Made by a program: the position numbers and the translations under genes
Notes under the pieces: generated by a model
What the model saw: the letters and a program-made list of their open reading frames with translations, nothing else
Databases searched by the model: none
What the model was told of the DNA's origin: nothing
From: Saccharibacillus sp. JS10
GTDB taxonomy: Bacteria; Bacillota; Bacilli; Paenibacillales; Paenibacillaceae
Assembly (NCBI RefSeq): GCF_024436065.1
Contig: NZ_JANFNS010000002.1
Coordinates: 434,001 to 498,000 of the forward strand
Length of the DNA: 64,000 bases
Reading direction: 5' to 3'
Part shown: piece by piece, positions 8,770 to 17,600 of the stretch
How the letters are laid out: every line of letters starts with the position of its first letter
Numbering within the stretch: position 1 is the first letter of the stretch

Positions 8770-9357
8770 ATGTCGCAGCAAGAAAAAAGAAGCCCGCATC
8801 TGTTCGTTGCGATCCCGATAGGCGTAGAAGTCGGAATGCGACTGAACGCTTGGGCAAAATCGACATTCGGCGAATCTTCGTTTCGCCGCTGGACCGATCC
8901 CCGTGACGTTCATTTCACGCTGAAATTTCTGGGCAGTGTAGAAGAAGAGCGAATCGCGGAGATCAACGCCGCGCTTCGCGAAGCTTTGGCGCGCGAGACG
9001 CCGTTCGCGCTGGAACTTGCCGGCGCGGCAATCTTCGGCTTGCCGGAAGCGCCGCGCGTGCTGTTCGCCGAGCCAGCGTCAGGCTCGGCAGGGTTGTCGC
9101 GTCTTGCCGACGCGACAGAGGAGGCGCTTGCGCCGCTGGGCTTTGCGCGGGAAAAGCGCAGCTTCCGGGCGCATTTGACGCTGGCGCGTCAATATGCGGC
9201 AGATGCACCGGTGTTCGAGCCGGCGAAGCTTGCGTCGGCTCCGGCTTTATCGGTCGGGATCATCGACCGGGCAGTGTTATATCGGACGCATATGAATAAG
9301 AGCCCGATGTACGAAGAAGTATCTTCTTTTCCGCTCTTTAACACAAAAGACCCTTGA
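8770..9357 (+). CDS. thpR: RNA 2',3'-cyclic phosphodiesterase (LigT/2H family)
   Basis: This protein of about 195 aa belongs to the 2H phosphoesterases, which open 2',3'-cyclic phosphate ends of RNA. The two catalytic HxT motifs are HFT in DVHFTLKFLG and HLT in FRAHLTLARQ, at the usual spacing. A GTG at 8767 directly precedes the ATG at 8770; the GGAGGG at 8755-8760 suits the ATG better. The middle of the gene (about 8960-9240) is much richer in G+C than its neighbours. It lies directly downstream of the YihY gene. Confidence 0.87.
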   Translation: MSQQEKRSPHLFVAIPIGVEVGMRLNAWAKSTFGESSFRRWTDPRDVHFTLKFLGSVEEERIAEINAALREALARETPFALELAGAAIFGLPEAPRVLFAEPASGSAGLSRLADATEEALAPLGFAREKRSFRAHLTLARQYAADAPVFEPAKLASAPALSVGIIDRAVLYRTHMNKSPMYEEVSSFPLFNTKDP

Positions 9358-9391
9358 GTTCTCGATACGCCGAGAATTCAAGGGTCTTTTT
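9345..9391. terminator. bidirectional terminator between thpR and the anti-sigma gene
   Basis: A long near-perfect hairpin (AAAAGACCCTTGA... at 9345-9364 with its complement at 9371-9390) is flanked by A and T runs. It works in both directions between convergent genes, and its left arm contains the thpR stop codon. Confidence 0.85.
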
Positions 9392-9412
9392 ATTGAGTCT
9401 TCATTTTAAGTG

Positions 9413-10345
9413 TTAAGCCAAAGCTCCTGCCAAAACGATCCGACCACGCGGTTGATCGCCTTCGGCATCCGGTTCAAGCGTAATCGCGACCATATCATAA
9501 TCGCCAGGCTCCATTGTATACGTCAAAGCCCCTTTGCCGTCGCCCGATAAGAATGTACCGGCATTAATTTTTTGATCGCCTTTGATCAACCAGACTTGAT
9601 ACGCTTCGTTGCCGCTAAGCTTCGGTAAATCGCTAGCTTGAACGACTAGGCGCGTTCCGGTATCGTCTTGCACCATAGCTGCCATACCGGAAGCGGACGG
9701 ATCTTCTTCGCTGCCGACCAAAGCCACCGTACGATCGACTTGAGCGCCTACAGCCGGGCTGTTTGCCGCTGTCAGTTGTTGCTGCATGTCTGAAGTGCGC
9801 TGCTCCATCGCAGTAAGGGTGGAACGCATATCGTTCATTTCGCTGCGAAGTTGCCCTGTATAGATTGCTAAAATCACAGCAGCGGCTGCCATGATCGTCG
9901 CTGCACCTGCCCACAGACTACGGCTCAGTCTTGCTTTTGCTGTTGAAACGACTGGAGTTGCTGTAGAGGTAGACTTTTCTGAATTCACACGATCATTTAC
10001 GGCACGTACCGGTGATGGTGCAGTTTCTTCGAGGTGGCTGCGTTCTTCAACATCGCGACGAGCCGAATCTGCTTCAATACTTTGCAATGCTTGTTCGCGC
10101 ATCATTTCTGTTTCCGAATTCCCCAATACATTTGCCAAAATACGATTTTTCATGCCGGATGGGGGAGTGACCGGTTTTGAGGCAAGCGCCAACATACCGG
10201 TTGTGTCTAGAAGTTCAGTTACGCGTTGTTGTTCTTCCGCATGTTCGGACAAAAAGAATTCATATTCGGCTTGTTCTAATTCATCCATTCCGCCGAGTGC
10301 ATATTCTTCAGCAAGATCAATCATCGAATCTTTGCGTTCGCTCAT
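9413..10345 (-). CDS. membrane anti-sigma factor with RskA C-terminal domain
   Basis: This 310-aa protein should bind and inhibit the ECF sigma factor encoded just upstream. The N-terminal about 75 residues (SMIDLAEEYALGGMDELEQAEYEFFL) match the cytoplasmic anti-sigma domain. A polar linker follows, then one membrane helix (about 143-163, WAGAATIMAAAAVILAIYTG), a coiled segment, and an extracytoplasmic RskA domain (about 210-310) with YQVWLIKGDQKINAGTF. The start is 2 nt after the sigma stop, so the pair is translationally linked. Proteolysis of such anti-sigma factors usually releases the sigma factor. The inducing signal is unknown. Confidence 0.87.
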   Translation of the reverse strand: MSERKDSMIDLAEEYALGGMDELEQAEYEFFLSEHAEEQQRVTELLDTTGMLALASKPVTPPSGMKNRILANVLGNSETEMMREQALQSIEADSARRDVEERSHLEETAPSPVRAVNDRVNSEKSTSTATPVVSTAKARLSRSLWAGAATIMAAAAVILAIYTGQLRSEMNDMRSTLTAMEQRTSDMQQQLTAANSPAVGAQVDRTVALVGSEEDPSASGMAAMVQDDTGTRLVVQASDLPKLSGNEAYQVWLIKGDQKINAGTFLSGDGKGALTYTMEPGDYDMVAITLEPDAEGDQPRGRIVLAGALA

Positions 10346-10347
10346 CG

Positions 10348-10920
10348 TTACGATTCCCCCCTTTCTGTAAGAGTCAGTCTTTTTTGTAATTGCTTCAATG
10401 CAAGCCGGACACGGCTTTTGACCGTTCCGAGCGGGATATTGTAGCGTTCGGACACTTCCTGCTGCGTCAATCCCTTGTAGTAAATCAAGTCAATGACTTG
10501 TTGTTGTTCATCGCCAAGTTCCTGCAATGCGGTCAAAACACGTTCTCCTTCAAGCGTGCGTTCGACAGTTTGTTCCGTGTCCGATGATTCGTCAAGTATC
10601 GCATTAAGATGTTCGTCTTCAACAGGAATCGCTGCTGCTCTGGCGCTACGTCTTCTGAGCATATCAATTGAAATATTACGCGTCAGCGCAAACATCCAAG
10701 TCGATAATTTGCCGTTAGAGGAATTGTAACGTTCCGCATTGTTCCAAATTCGCATAAATAATTCTTGTACCGCTTCTTCCGCAGCCATCGAGTCGTTCAA
10801 TAAACGGTAAGCGAAAGCATATACGGGTCTTTCGTAAGTATCATACAAAAGTTCGAGCGCCCCCGCATCTCGATCGGCAATTTGCCGAATCAGACGGAGG
10901 TCTTCCGTTTGTTCATTCAT
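10348..10920 (-). CDS. ECF RNA polymerase sigma factor (SigK-like)
   Basis: This 190-aa sigma-70 family protein has region 2 (YDTYERPVYAFAYRLLNDSMAAEEAVQELFMRIWNNAERY and the following LSTWMFALTRNISIDMLRR) and region 4 (LTQQEVSERYNIPLGTVKSRVRLALKQLQKRL). Length and lack of regions 1 and 3 place it in the ECF group, and its RskA-type partner suggests the SigK-like subgroup. A GAGGAG site precedes the ATG by 8-9 nt. A TATAAT-like element lies upstream on the minus strand, but no clear autoregulatory promoter motif is visible. Confidence 0.9.
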   Translation of the reverse strand: MNEQTEDLRLIRQIADRDAGALELLYDTYERPVYAFAYRLLNDSMAAEEAVQELFMRIWNNAERYNSSNGKLSTWMFALTRNISIDMLRRRSARAAAIPVEDEHLNAILDESSDTEQTVERTLEGERVLTALQELGDEQQQVIDLIYYKGLTQQEVSERYNIPLGTVKSRVRLALKQLQKRLTLTERGES

Positions 10921-11031
10921 TCAGGAGCTCCTCTCAGTATTCTCCCTTCTATTATACCTTTCGCAAAATCTTTTACTATGGATGACATTATTTAAAAATA
11001 AAATTTAAAAAATAGCTTTTTTTATGATTCA

Positions 11032-11048
11032 AACCAAATTATTTGGTT
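11032..11048. promoter_or_regulatory. small palindrome in the sigma/hydrolase divergent region
   Basis: AACCAAA-TTA-TTTGGTT is a perfect 7-bp inverted repeat in an otherwise AT-rich 233-bp gap between divergent transcripts. It could be an operator; nothing in the sequence names a binding protein. Confidence 0.3.
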
Positions 11049-11119
11049 ATGAAACAAAACTATACTAGCCTATTTTGGGTCTGTAAACGGGATGAAAAAA
11101 GCTGAAAAAAGATTGCAAA

Positions 11120-11148
11120 TTGAAAAAAATGTTCATGTAAGCTATAAT
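11120..11148 (+). promoter_or_regulatory. sigma-A type promoter of the SleB-like hydrolase gene
   Basis: TTGAAA (11120-11125) and TATAAT (11143-11148) are separated by 17 bp. The expected transcript begins near 11155, giving a leader of about 140 nt. Confidence 0.7.
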
Positions 11149-11297
11149 GAGCTTTGTGCTTTTTTTTATCATTCCTCTTTCTATTCACAAAAACCTCGAA
11201 AAAGGCGAACGTACTTTCGGGAAAAATTCGATTCAAAACGAATTTGAGTGGTTACATAGGAAGGGAGTATGTCGAAAGTAAGGAGGATATTTATATT

Positions 11298-12245
11298 ATG
11301 GAACAACTTAAAGATAACCGTTGGATCGTGCTATTGGTTGGCGTGATCTTAATTTTTGTTTGTGCAGCGACCGTGTGGACACTTAATGGTGTACGCCCAT
11401 CTTATGCAGAAGCGGTAGACAAAACAGAAGGAACGTACGTGAGCATGGGGGCTTGCGAACGAACCGATTCGATATTCGATCATGTATTGTATCCAGAATT
11501 AAAGGCAAGGACCGCCGCTTGGACGCAACTGCAAGAGTCGAAATCAAACTCTGCGGCGGACAAGCAGCAGCAACAAAAAAGTAAATCCGCTGCCCAATCT
11601 AAAGTCGTAACTGCACAAAAGTCCGAAAAAAAGGCAACCGTCGCTTCAAAAACGAAAACTACTCAAAAAGAGACAGCATCGAGCGTCTCCAGTCAACAAA
11701 AGAGCAACAAGAAACAGGCTACGTCCACGCCAGTTTCCGCTCAAAAGACCGCATCCGCGGCAGAGGCCGATTCGAAAAAGAACTCGGTCACATCCCATAC
11801 TCCCCCAACCCAATTGTTCTTCACTAGAACTGCGCTGCTCAGTCAAGATCAGTCTTCCGAAGCGACTTGGACTTACGATCTGTCTGATGAAGACGTACTT
11901 TTGCTTCAACGTATCGTCATGGCAGAAGCAGAAGGTGAACCTTATCCAGGTAAAGTCGCTGTCGCCAATGTTGTATTGAATCGTCTTCGTTCTGCGAATT
12001 TTCCCGATACGGTTAGAGATGTTATCTATCAACGATATCAGTTTTCACCTGTGCAAAATGGTCGTTTTGATCGCGTAACGCCTTCTGAAGATGCAGTCAA
12101 AGCAGTCGCTGAAGCTTTGAACGGTCGAAAAGAAGTGCCGGATGATACGTATTATTTCGTGTCGATTTCATTAGCTACCGACATGACGATTCCAAATACG
12201 CGCACACCGGTCAAAAAAATCGGGCATCATACGTTCTTCAAATAA
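11298..12245 (+). CDS. cell-wall hydrolase, SleB/CwlJ catalytic domain
   Basis: The start is placed at ATG 11298, 8-9 nt after AGGAGG, which gives 315 aa; the frame is open further upstream. A single N-terminal membrane anchor or uncleaved signal (WIVLLVGVILIFVCAATVW) is followed by a long low-complexity K/S/Q/T linker (about residues 75-170). The C-terminal domain is of SleB type (about 195-315), with RIVMAEAEGEPYPGKVAVANVVLNR, where the first Glu is the expected catalytic residue. SleB-type enzymes are lytic transglycosylases of cortex or wall peptidoglycan. Because it is anchored and lacks a LysM or PG_binding_1 domain, it may be a vegetative wall enzyme. It is divergent from the sigma/anti-sigma pair. 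Confidence 0.82.
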   Translation: MEQLKDNRWIVLLVGVILIFVCAATVWTLNGVRPSYAEAVDKTEGTYVSMGACERTDSIFDHVLYPELKARTAAWTQLQESKSNSAADKQQQQKSKSAAQSKVVTAQKSEKKATVASKTKTTQKETASSVSSQQKSNKKQATSTPVSAQKTASAAEADSKKNSVTSHTPPTQLFFTRTALLSQDQSSEATWTYDLSDEDVLLLQRIVMAEAEGEPYPGKVAVANVVLNRLRSANFPDTVRDVIYQRYQFSPVQNGRFDRVTPSEDAVKAVAEALNGRKEVPDDTYYFVSISLATDMTIPNTRTPVKKIGHHTFFK

Positions 12246-12311
12246 ATCAAACTGTATTCCTTAAGATCCCAGCTAAACAATAGCGAATTTGGGTTACATA
12301 CGTTTACGCGT

Positions 12312-12317
12312 TATAAT
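12312..12317 (+). promoter_or_regulatory. -10 element of the UPF0173 gene
   Basis: TATAAT with a poor -35 (TTGGGT, 12289-12294) at 17 bp spacing; about 90 bp upstream of the start codon. Confidence 0.4.
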
Positions 12318-12405
12318 AAAGCGAAAGTCGTATACGCCAAAAGTTGAATATGCGATTTGTAGTATTCAAACACGTCTATTTGAAAGCGAAAGGAGCATGT
12401 CGATT

Positions 12406-13089
12406 ATGAAAATTACGTATTATGGACACTCTGCTTTATTGGTAGAAGCCGAAGGGAAATCGATCATTATTGATCCGTTTTTGAGCGGTAATCCCGAATC
12501 AGGCATTCATCCTTCAGACATCAAAGTTGATGCCGTATTATTGACGCATGCGCATGGCGATCATTTCGGAGACACCATTGAAATCGCCAAAGCCAACAAC
12601 TGTCCAGTTGTCGCTCCAGTCGAACTTGCCAATTATTGCTCGGAGCAAGGTGTAGAAGCGGTAGGTATGAACATCGGCGGTTCGCATCAATTCGACGGAT
12701 TCAAAGTGAAGTACACGTTGGCATTCCACAGTTCTTCTTTGACTGTTGGCGATCGCGTCATTTATGGCGGCGAACCGGCAGGAATCTTGCTGACGATCGG
12801 CGGAAAAACATTGTACCATGCAGGGGATACCGCGCTGTTCGGCGATATGAAAATTATCGGGGAACTGAACAAGATCGACATTGCGGCACTTCCAATCGGA
12901 GATTTCTTTACGATGGGACCCGAAGATGCACAGATCGCAGCCAAATGGATTGGCGCACCTAAAGTATTGCCAATGCACTATGATACGTTCCCGCCAATTA
13001 AACAAGACGTAAACGCGTTTTGTGAAGGTTTGAAGAAAGACGGTATCGAAGGAATTGCTTTGAAAAACGGCGAGAGCCTCGACGTATAA
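12406..13089 (+). CDS. UPF0173 metal-dependent hydrolase (YtkL-like, metallo-beta-lactamase fold)
   Basis: This 227-aa protein has the zinc-binding motif THAHGDHFGD of the metallo-beta-lactamase fold and later metal ligands in LYHAGDTALFGD and VLPMHYDTFPPI. It begins MKITYYGHSALLVE, the standard UPF0173 start. The frame is open upstream to 12289, but the AAAGGAG site at 12388-12394 and family length support ATG 12406. The family is widespread in Firmicutes; its biological substrate is not established. A strong terminator follows. Confidence 0.88.
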   Translation: MKITYYGHSALLVEAEGKSIIIDPFLSGNPESGIHPSDIKVDAVLLTHAHGDHFGDTIEIAKANNCPVVAPVELANYCSEQGVEAVGMNIGGSHQFDGFKVKYTLAFHSSSLTVGDRVIYGGEPAGILLTIGGKTLYHAGDTALFGDMKIIGELNKIDIAALPIGDFFTMGPEDAQIAAKWIGAPKVLPMHYDTFPPIKQDVNAFCEGLKKDGIEGIALKNGESLDV

Positions 13090-13105
13090 TGAAATAGATT
13101 TGATG

Positions 13106-13141
13106 AAGACCTTTCTTCTTTATAGAAGAAAGGTCTTTTTT
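13106..13141 (+). terminator. terminator after the UPF0173 gene
   Basis: Perfect 13-bp stem AAGACCTTTCTTC with GAAGAAAGGTCTT (13125-13137), 6-nt loop, followed by TTTTTT. Confidence 0.9.
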
Positions 13142-13204
13142 GCGCGAAAATTTGCTAAACTATAAAAATGTTGTAGTCTCAAGAAAGCTATGATAAGTTT
13201 AATT

Positions 13205-13235
13205 TGACTAAATGACCAATAATTAAAATTAGTCA
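13205..13235. promoter_or_regulatory. inverted repeat upstream of a TetR gene, possible operator
   Basis: TGACTAA (13205-13211) and TTAGTCA (13229-13235) form a perfect 7-bp inverted repeat, overlapping a possible -35 TTGACT. It is 33 bp upstream of the TetR start codon and could be its autoregulatory site. Confidence 0.4.
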
Positions 13236-13267
13236 TTTTTACAGATATAAAGTAGGAGGGGAACGTA

Positions 13268-13849
13268 TTGGCTCATATTGATCGTCGCGAACTGATTTTA
13301 CAAGCAGCTGCTCAATCGTTTTCATTATTCGGCTATAAAGCGACCACGATGGATCAGGTTGCAAAAATTGCGAACGTAGGAAAAGGAACCATCTATACGT
13401 TTTTTGAAAATAAAGAAGAATTATTCGATGAAATCTTGCTCAGTGCGATTCGTGAATTGCAACGCAGAGCCGAAGCGGAAATTCGCGCAGAGCGTCCTTT
13501 TTTCGAAAATATTTATCAAGCTTTGGATGCGATCTTGGAATTCCGCGAAGAACACGATTTATTTTTGAAATTGTCACAAGAATTACGCGATATCGGAACT
13601 CCACAAGCCAAAGCCGCTTTGTTTAAAGTGGAAAGCGTCGTACTCGAATTTTTACAACAAGTCGTACGCGAATCGATCGAAAAAGGTCTAATCCGCGAAG
13701 GCAACGCCGAAGTCATCGCATTCGGTATGCTGAAACTCTTTATCGCCCTCACCGGAGAATGGGAAATGCACCATCCCCCGATGTCCAAAGAAGAATTGAA
13801 GCAGCATATGTTCACCTTCTTGACTCAGGGCTTCACAACTGCTCCTTAA
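13268..13849 (+). CDS. TetR/AcrR family transcriptional regulator
   Basis: This 193-aa regulator has an N-terminal TetR helix-turn-helix (about residues 7-53, FSLFGYKATTMDQVAKIANVGKGTIYTFFENKEELF) and a helical ligand-binding C-terminal domain. It starts with TTG, preceded at good spacing by AGGAGGGG. No transporter or enzyme gene is directly next to it, so its target is not evident. The downstream neighbour is a long gap containing repeat element B, then glutamate synthase. Confidence 0.87.
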   Translation: MAHIDRRELILQAAAQSFSLFGYKATTMDQVAKIANVGKGTIYTFFENKEELFDEILLSAIRELQRRAEAEIRAERPFFENIYQALDAILEFREEHDLFLKLSQELRDIGTPQAKAALFKVESVVLEFLQQVVRESIEKGLIREGNAEVIAFGMLKLFIALTGEWEMHHPPMSKEELKQHMFTFLTQGFTTAP

Positions 13850-13888
13850 TTCCTTTTAATTATCCAAGCCATGAAGCAGGTAAACGAA

Positions 13889-14209
13889 ACGTAACTGGAA
13901 GCGGAAAGACGGAGAGAGAAATTCAGTGAAGGTAAAGCATTTCGGAGAAATGCACTTCGGAAGCATACGCTAGCATTTCGGAGAAATGCACTTCGGAAGC
14001 ATATGCGATAGTGTTCGCCTTTGTGGTGCAGATTTTCCGGGAATAAGCCTTAAAATTTGCACCGCTAATTGGGAAAGCTCAAATAAAAGGTTAAATCCTT
14101 TTTCCCAATTTCAACACGCGACCTAAAGGCTTTCGAAGAAAGACACATCGTAAACATACGCTAACGAATTTCTCTCGCAGTCTTTCTGCTTCCCCCACCC
14201 AAGTAACTG
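13889..14209 (+). repeat. long hairpin-forming intergenic repeat, copy B (expanded)
   Basis: This 321-bp copy is the longest of the family. The outer stem runs from GGAAGC at 13898 to GAGAGAAATTC (13914-13924) and pairs with GAATTTCTCTC (14166-14176) onward to GCTTCC, with about 25 of 28 positions complementary. The inner stem AATTGGGAAA (14067-14076) pairs with TTTCCCAATT (14101-14110). It has two insertions not seen in copies A and C: a tandem 36-bp duplication (13936-14007) and an extra 12-bp hairpin (14025-14036 with 14052-14063). It shares ACGTAACTGGAAGCG exactly with copy A, and GTAACTG recurs at its right end. Confidence 0.75.
13936..14007. repeat. two tandem 36-bp units inside repeat B
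   Basis: The unit starting AGCATTTCGGAGAAATGC occurs twice with a 36-bp period. Each unit contains its own 7-bp hairpin (GCATTTC-GGA-GAAATGC). A third, diverged relative lies on the other arm near 14128-14165 (CTTTCGAAGAAAG followed by CATACGCTAACG). Confidence 0.75.
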
Positions 14210-14215
14210 TTTTGC

Positions 14216-14641
14216 ACATTTTGCATCATTGCTTGGACAAATTGCCCTACCCATAGGCAAAGTTATTTTTTTATCGTATAATGACTCAAAATCATGTTAT
14301 TTCCCTGCGCACATCTTGCGTAAGGCAAACGCAGAGCTTCATACATCACTGCACTAATGCTTTGCCGCAAAACAAACTTTTATCGAGAAGATAAAAGAAT
14401 TAAATTGCACGCCGTGTCAGCCGAATGTTACAATAGGGAAACTAAAAATCCAACTGCGAGCCCGTTTTTTTGGCGGGATGTGGAAGACTGCTTTTTGACC
14501 CCTGCGGACCCCCGCTGGATTCGAAAAGGAGTCTGTTCTCTTATATCTAAGGCTTTTCGGTTTTCGGTGGCTGCTCTATGCAAGTGCCTGTCTCTTTTGT
14601 CGGGATGAATGAATTTCATTATAGAAAGGTTGTTTGATGAA
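14216..14641 (+). promoter_or_regulatory. long leader region of gltB with a candidate promoter
   Basis: No gene is convincing in this 426-bp stretch. The best promoter is TTGCAC (14405-14410) and TACAAT (14429-14434), 18 bp apart, giving a leader of about 200 nt. A second -10 (TATAAT, 14277-14282) lacks a -35. The three-codon frame ATG AAA TGA at 14637 overlaps the gltB start ATG at 14642. I recognise no known riboswitch. Confidence 0.4.
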
Positions 14642-17600
14642 ATGACTGGATTGCCTCCGAAACAGGGTCTATACGATCCGCAGTTTGAAAAAGATGCCTG
14701 CGGTATGGGCTTTATCGCCAATATTAAAGGAACGCCTGCGCACAATATCGTTCGTGACGCACTGACCATGCTTGAAAATATGGAGCATCGCGGCGGTCAA
14801 GGCGCCGAGCCGAACTCCGGTGACGGAGCCGGAATCATGTTGCAAATTCCGCACGACTTTTTCGCGGCGCAAGACCTAGGGTTCACGCTTCCTGCGGCGG
14901 GCGAGTATGGCGTCGGAATGTTATTTTTGTCGATGGACGACAAAATTCGTGCTCGTCATGAGTATATGCTCGGCGAGATTATCCAAGCAGAAGGACAGAA
15001 GTTGCTTGGTTTCCGTACCGTACCGACCGACGATAGTACACTCGGTTTTTCCGCCAAAGCAGCTAAGCCTTGCGTAAGACAAGTCTTTATCGGACGCGGC
15101 GAAGTGCACGGAACAGACGATTTGGCTTTTGAGCGCAAATTATATGTGATTCGCCGGTTGGCTGAAATGTCGATTCGTTACGCGGAAGGCGAAGGCGCAG
15201 AATCGTTCTATATCCCAAGCTTGTCGAGCCGCAAAATTGTCTACAAAGGCATGTTGACCACTGCTCAAGTCGGACTGTTCTACCCTGACCTTGCAGACGA
15301 ACGTTTGTCTTCGGCAATTGCTTTGATCCACTCGCGCTTTAGTACGAATACATTCCCAAGCTGGGATCGCGCTCACCCGTATCGTTTCATGATTCACAAC
15401 GGTGAAATCAATACGATGCGCGGCAACGTGAACTGGATGCACGCGCGTCAGACGTTGTTCGAAAGCGAAGTGTTCGGCGCCGATCTGGACAAAGTAAAAC
15501 CTGTAATCAACCCGGACGGTTCGGATACAGCAATGTTCGACAATACTTTCGAATTTTTGTATCTGAGCGGACGTTCACTGCCACACGTGGCAATGATGAT
15601 GGTTCCAGAACCGTGGAGCAAGCACGAAACGATGGACGACACGAAAAAAGCCTTTTACGAATATCATAGTTGTCTGATGGAGCCGTGGGATGGACCAGCC
15701 GCTATGGCATTTACGGACGGCGTGCAAATCGGAGCGATTCTTGACCGTAACGGTCTTCGCCCGGCTCGTTATTACGTAACGAAAGATGACCGTATTATCT
15801 TGTCTTCCGAAGCTGGCGTATTGGACGTTGCTCCTGAAGATATTTTGTACAAAGATCGTCTGCGTCCAGGCAGAATGCTCTTGATCGATACGAAGCAAGG
15901 ACGCATCGTGTCGGATGAAGAAGTGAAGCAGCAAATCTCGTCGGAAGAGCCTTACCGCGAATGGCTCGACGAGCATATGATCAACTTGGACGAATTGCCA
16001 GAAGCCAAAGAACCGATTGCGCCGAAGCACGAAAATGTGACGCAGCTGCAATTGTCGTTTGGTTATACCTTCGAAGAACTGCGTAAAGTATTGGAGCCGA
16101 TCGCGTCGACAGGAATCGAAGCAACGGGTTCGATGGGTTACGACGCACCGATCGCAGTCTTGTCGGATAAACCGCAGCGTCTGTATAACTATTTCAAGCA
16201 GATGTTTGCCCAAGTGACGAATCCGCCGATCGATGCGATTCGCGAAGAGATCGTAACGTCGGCTTCGACCGCGATCGGTCCAGAGCGTAACTTGCTGCTG
16301 GCGGAACCGGAAAGTTGCCGTATGATTTCGCTTGATACACCGGTTCTTTCTAATGAGGACTTTGCTAAAATCCGTCATGTGCACCGTCACCGTCCAGGTT
16401 TCCGTGCGATGACGATTCCGATCTTTTTCGAAGCGGCAAAAGGCGCCGAAGGTCTGCGCGAAGCACTGGACAAAATGTGTGAAGCCGCTGACCGCGTTAT
16501 CGAAAAAGGTCATAATATCTTGATCTTGTCCGACAAAGGCGTCGATCGCCAAAATGCTGCAATTCCAGCTTTGCTGGCTGTTGCCAACATGCACCACCAT
16601 TTGATTCGCAAAGGTACGCGTACCAAAGTAACGTTGCTGCTGGAATCGGGCGAACCGCGTGATGTGCATCATTTTGCGTTGCTGCTTGGTTACGGCATCA
16701 GTGCAGTCAATCCGTACTTGGCGTTCGAAACCCTTGACGATATGATCTCGCAAGGCATGTTAAGAGGGATTTCGCATGAGAAAGCTGTGAAAAACTTCAT
16801 TAAAGGCATGACCAAAGGCGTCGTGAAAATCTTGTCCAAAATGGGTATCTCGACGATCCAATCGTATCGCGGCGCACAAATTTTCGAAGCCGTAGGTCTG
16901 AAATCGGAATTTGTCGATCGCTACTTCACATGGACGCCAACGCGTATTGGCGGGATCGGATTGGAAGAAGTCGCATTCGATGCACTGCTTCAACATAACC
17001 GTGCATTCTCCGACAAAGACGGCATCGATAAAGTGCTGGATTCCGGCGGCGATTACCAATGGCGCAGCGACGGCGAAGAACATTTGTTCAATCCGCAAAC
17101 GATCCATTTACTGCAACATGCGGTACGTACCGGCGATTACGAGACATACAAAAAATACGCGCGCTTGGTTGAAGGCGAGTCCAAAAAGCATCTGACTTTA
17201 CGTGCATTGCTTAATCTCAAACCAGCTGGCGAAGCGGTTCCGCTTGAAGAAGTCGAATCGGCAGAGTCGATTATGAAACGCTTCAAAACAGGCGCGATGT
17301 CATTTGGTTCGATCAGTAAAGAAGCACATGAAGCGCTGGCAGTCGGGATGAACCGAATCGGCGGCAAAAGTAATACAGGCGAAGGCGGCGAAGACCCGGC
17401 ACGCTTTATTCCAGAAGCGAACGGCGATTCGCGCCGTAGTGCGATCAAACAGGTCGCTTCGGGACGATTCGGCGTAACGTCGAACTATCTGGTGAACGCT
17501 GACGAAATCCAGATCAAAATGGCGCAAGGCGCAAAACCGGGCGAAGGCGGACAATTACCGGGTCGTAAAGTATATCCGTGGGTTGCCGAAGTTCGCGGTT

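Noticed and set aside
13936-14007. Possible CRISPR repeat
   Set aside because: Only two contiguous 36-bp units with no spacer between them; it is a tandem duplication inside a hairpin element.
14416-14433. GlnR/TnrA box TGTCA-N8-TTACA at the gltB promoter
   Set aside because: The spacer is one base longer than the TGTNAN7TNACA consensus, so it is probably not a working site.
14357-14608. 83-codon frame ahead of gltB
   Set aside because: It starts upstream of the best promoter, lacks a ribosome site, and its product has no recognisable features.
15575-16753. 392-codon open frame antisense to gltB
   Set aside because: It lies wholly within a highly conserved gene, and its composition (rich in His, Arg, Phe) is typical of an antisense shadow.
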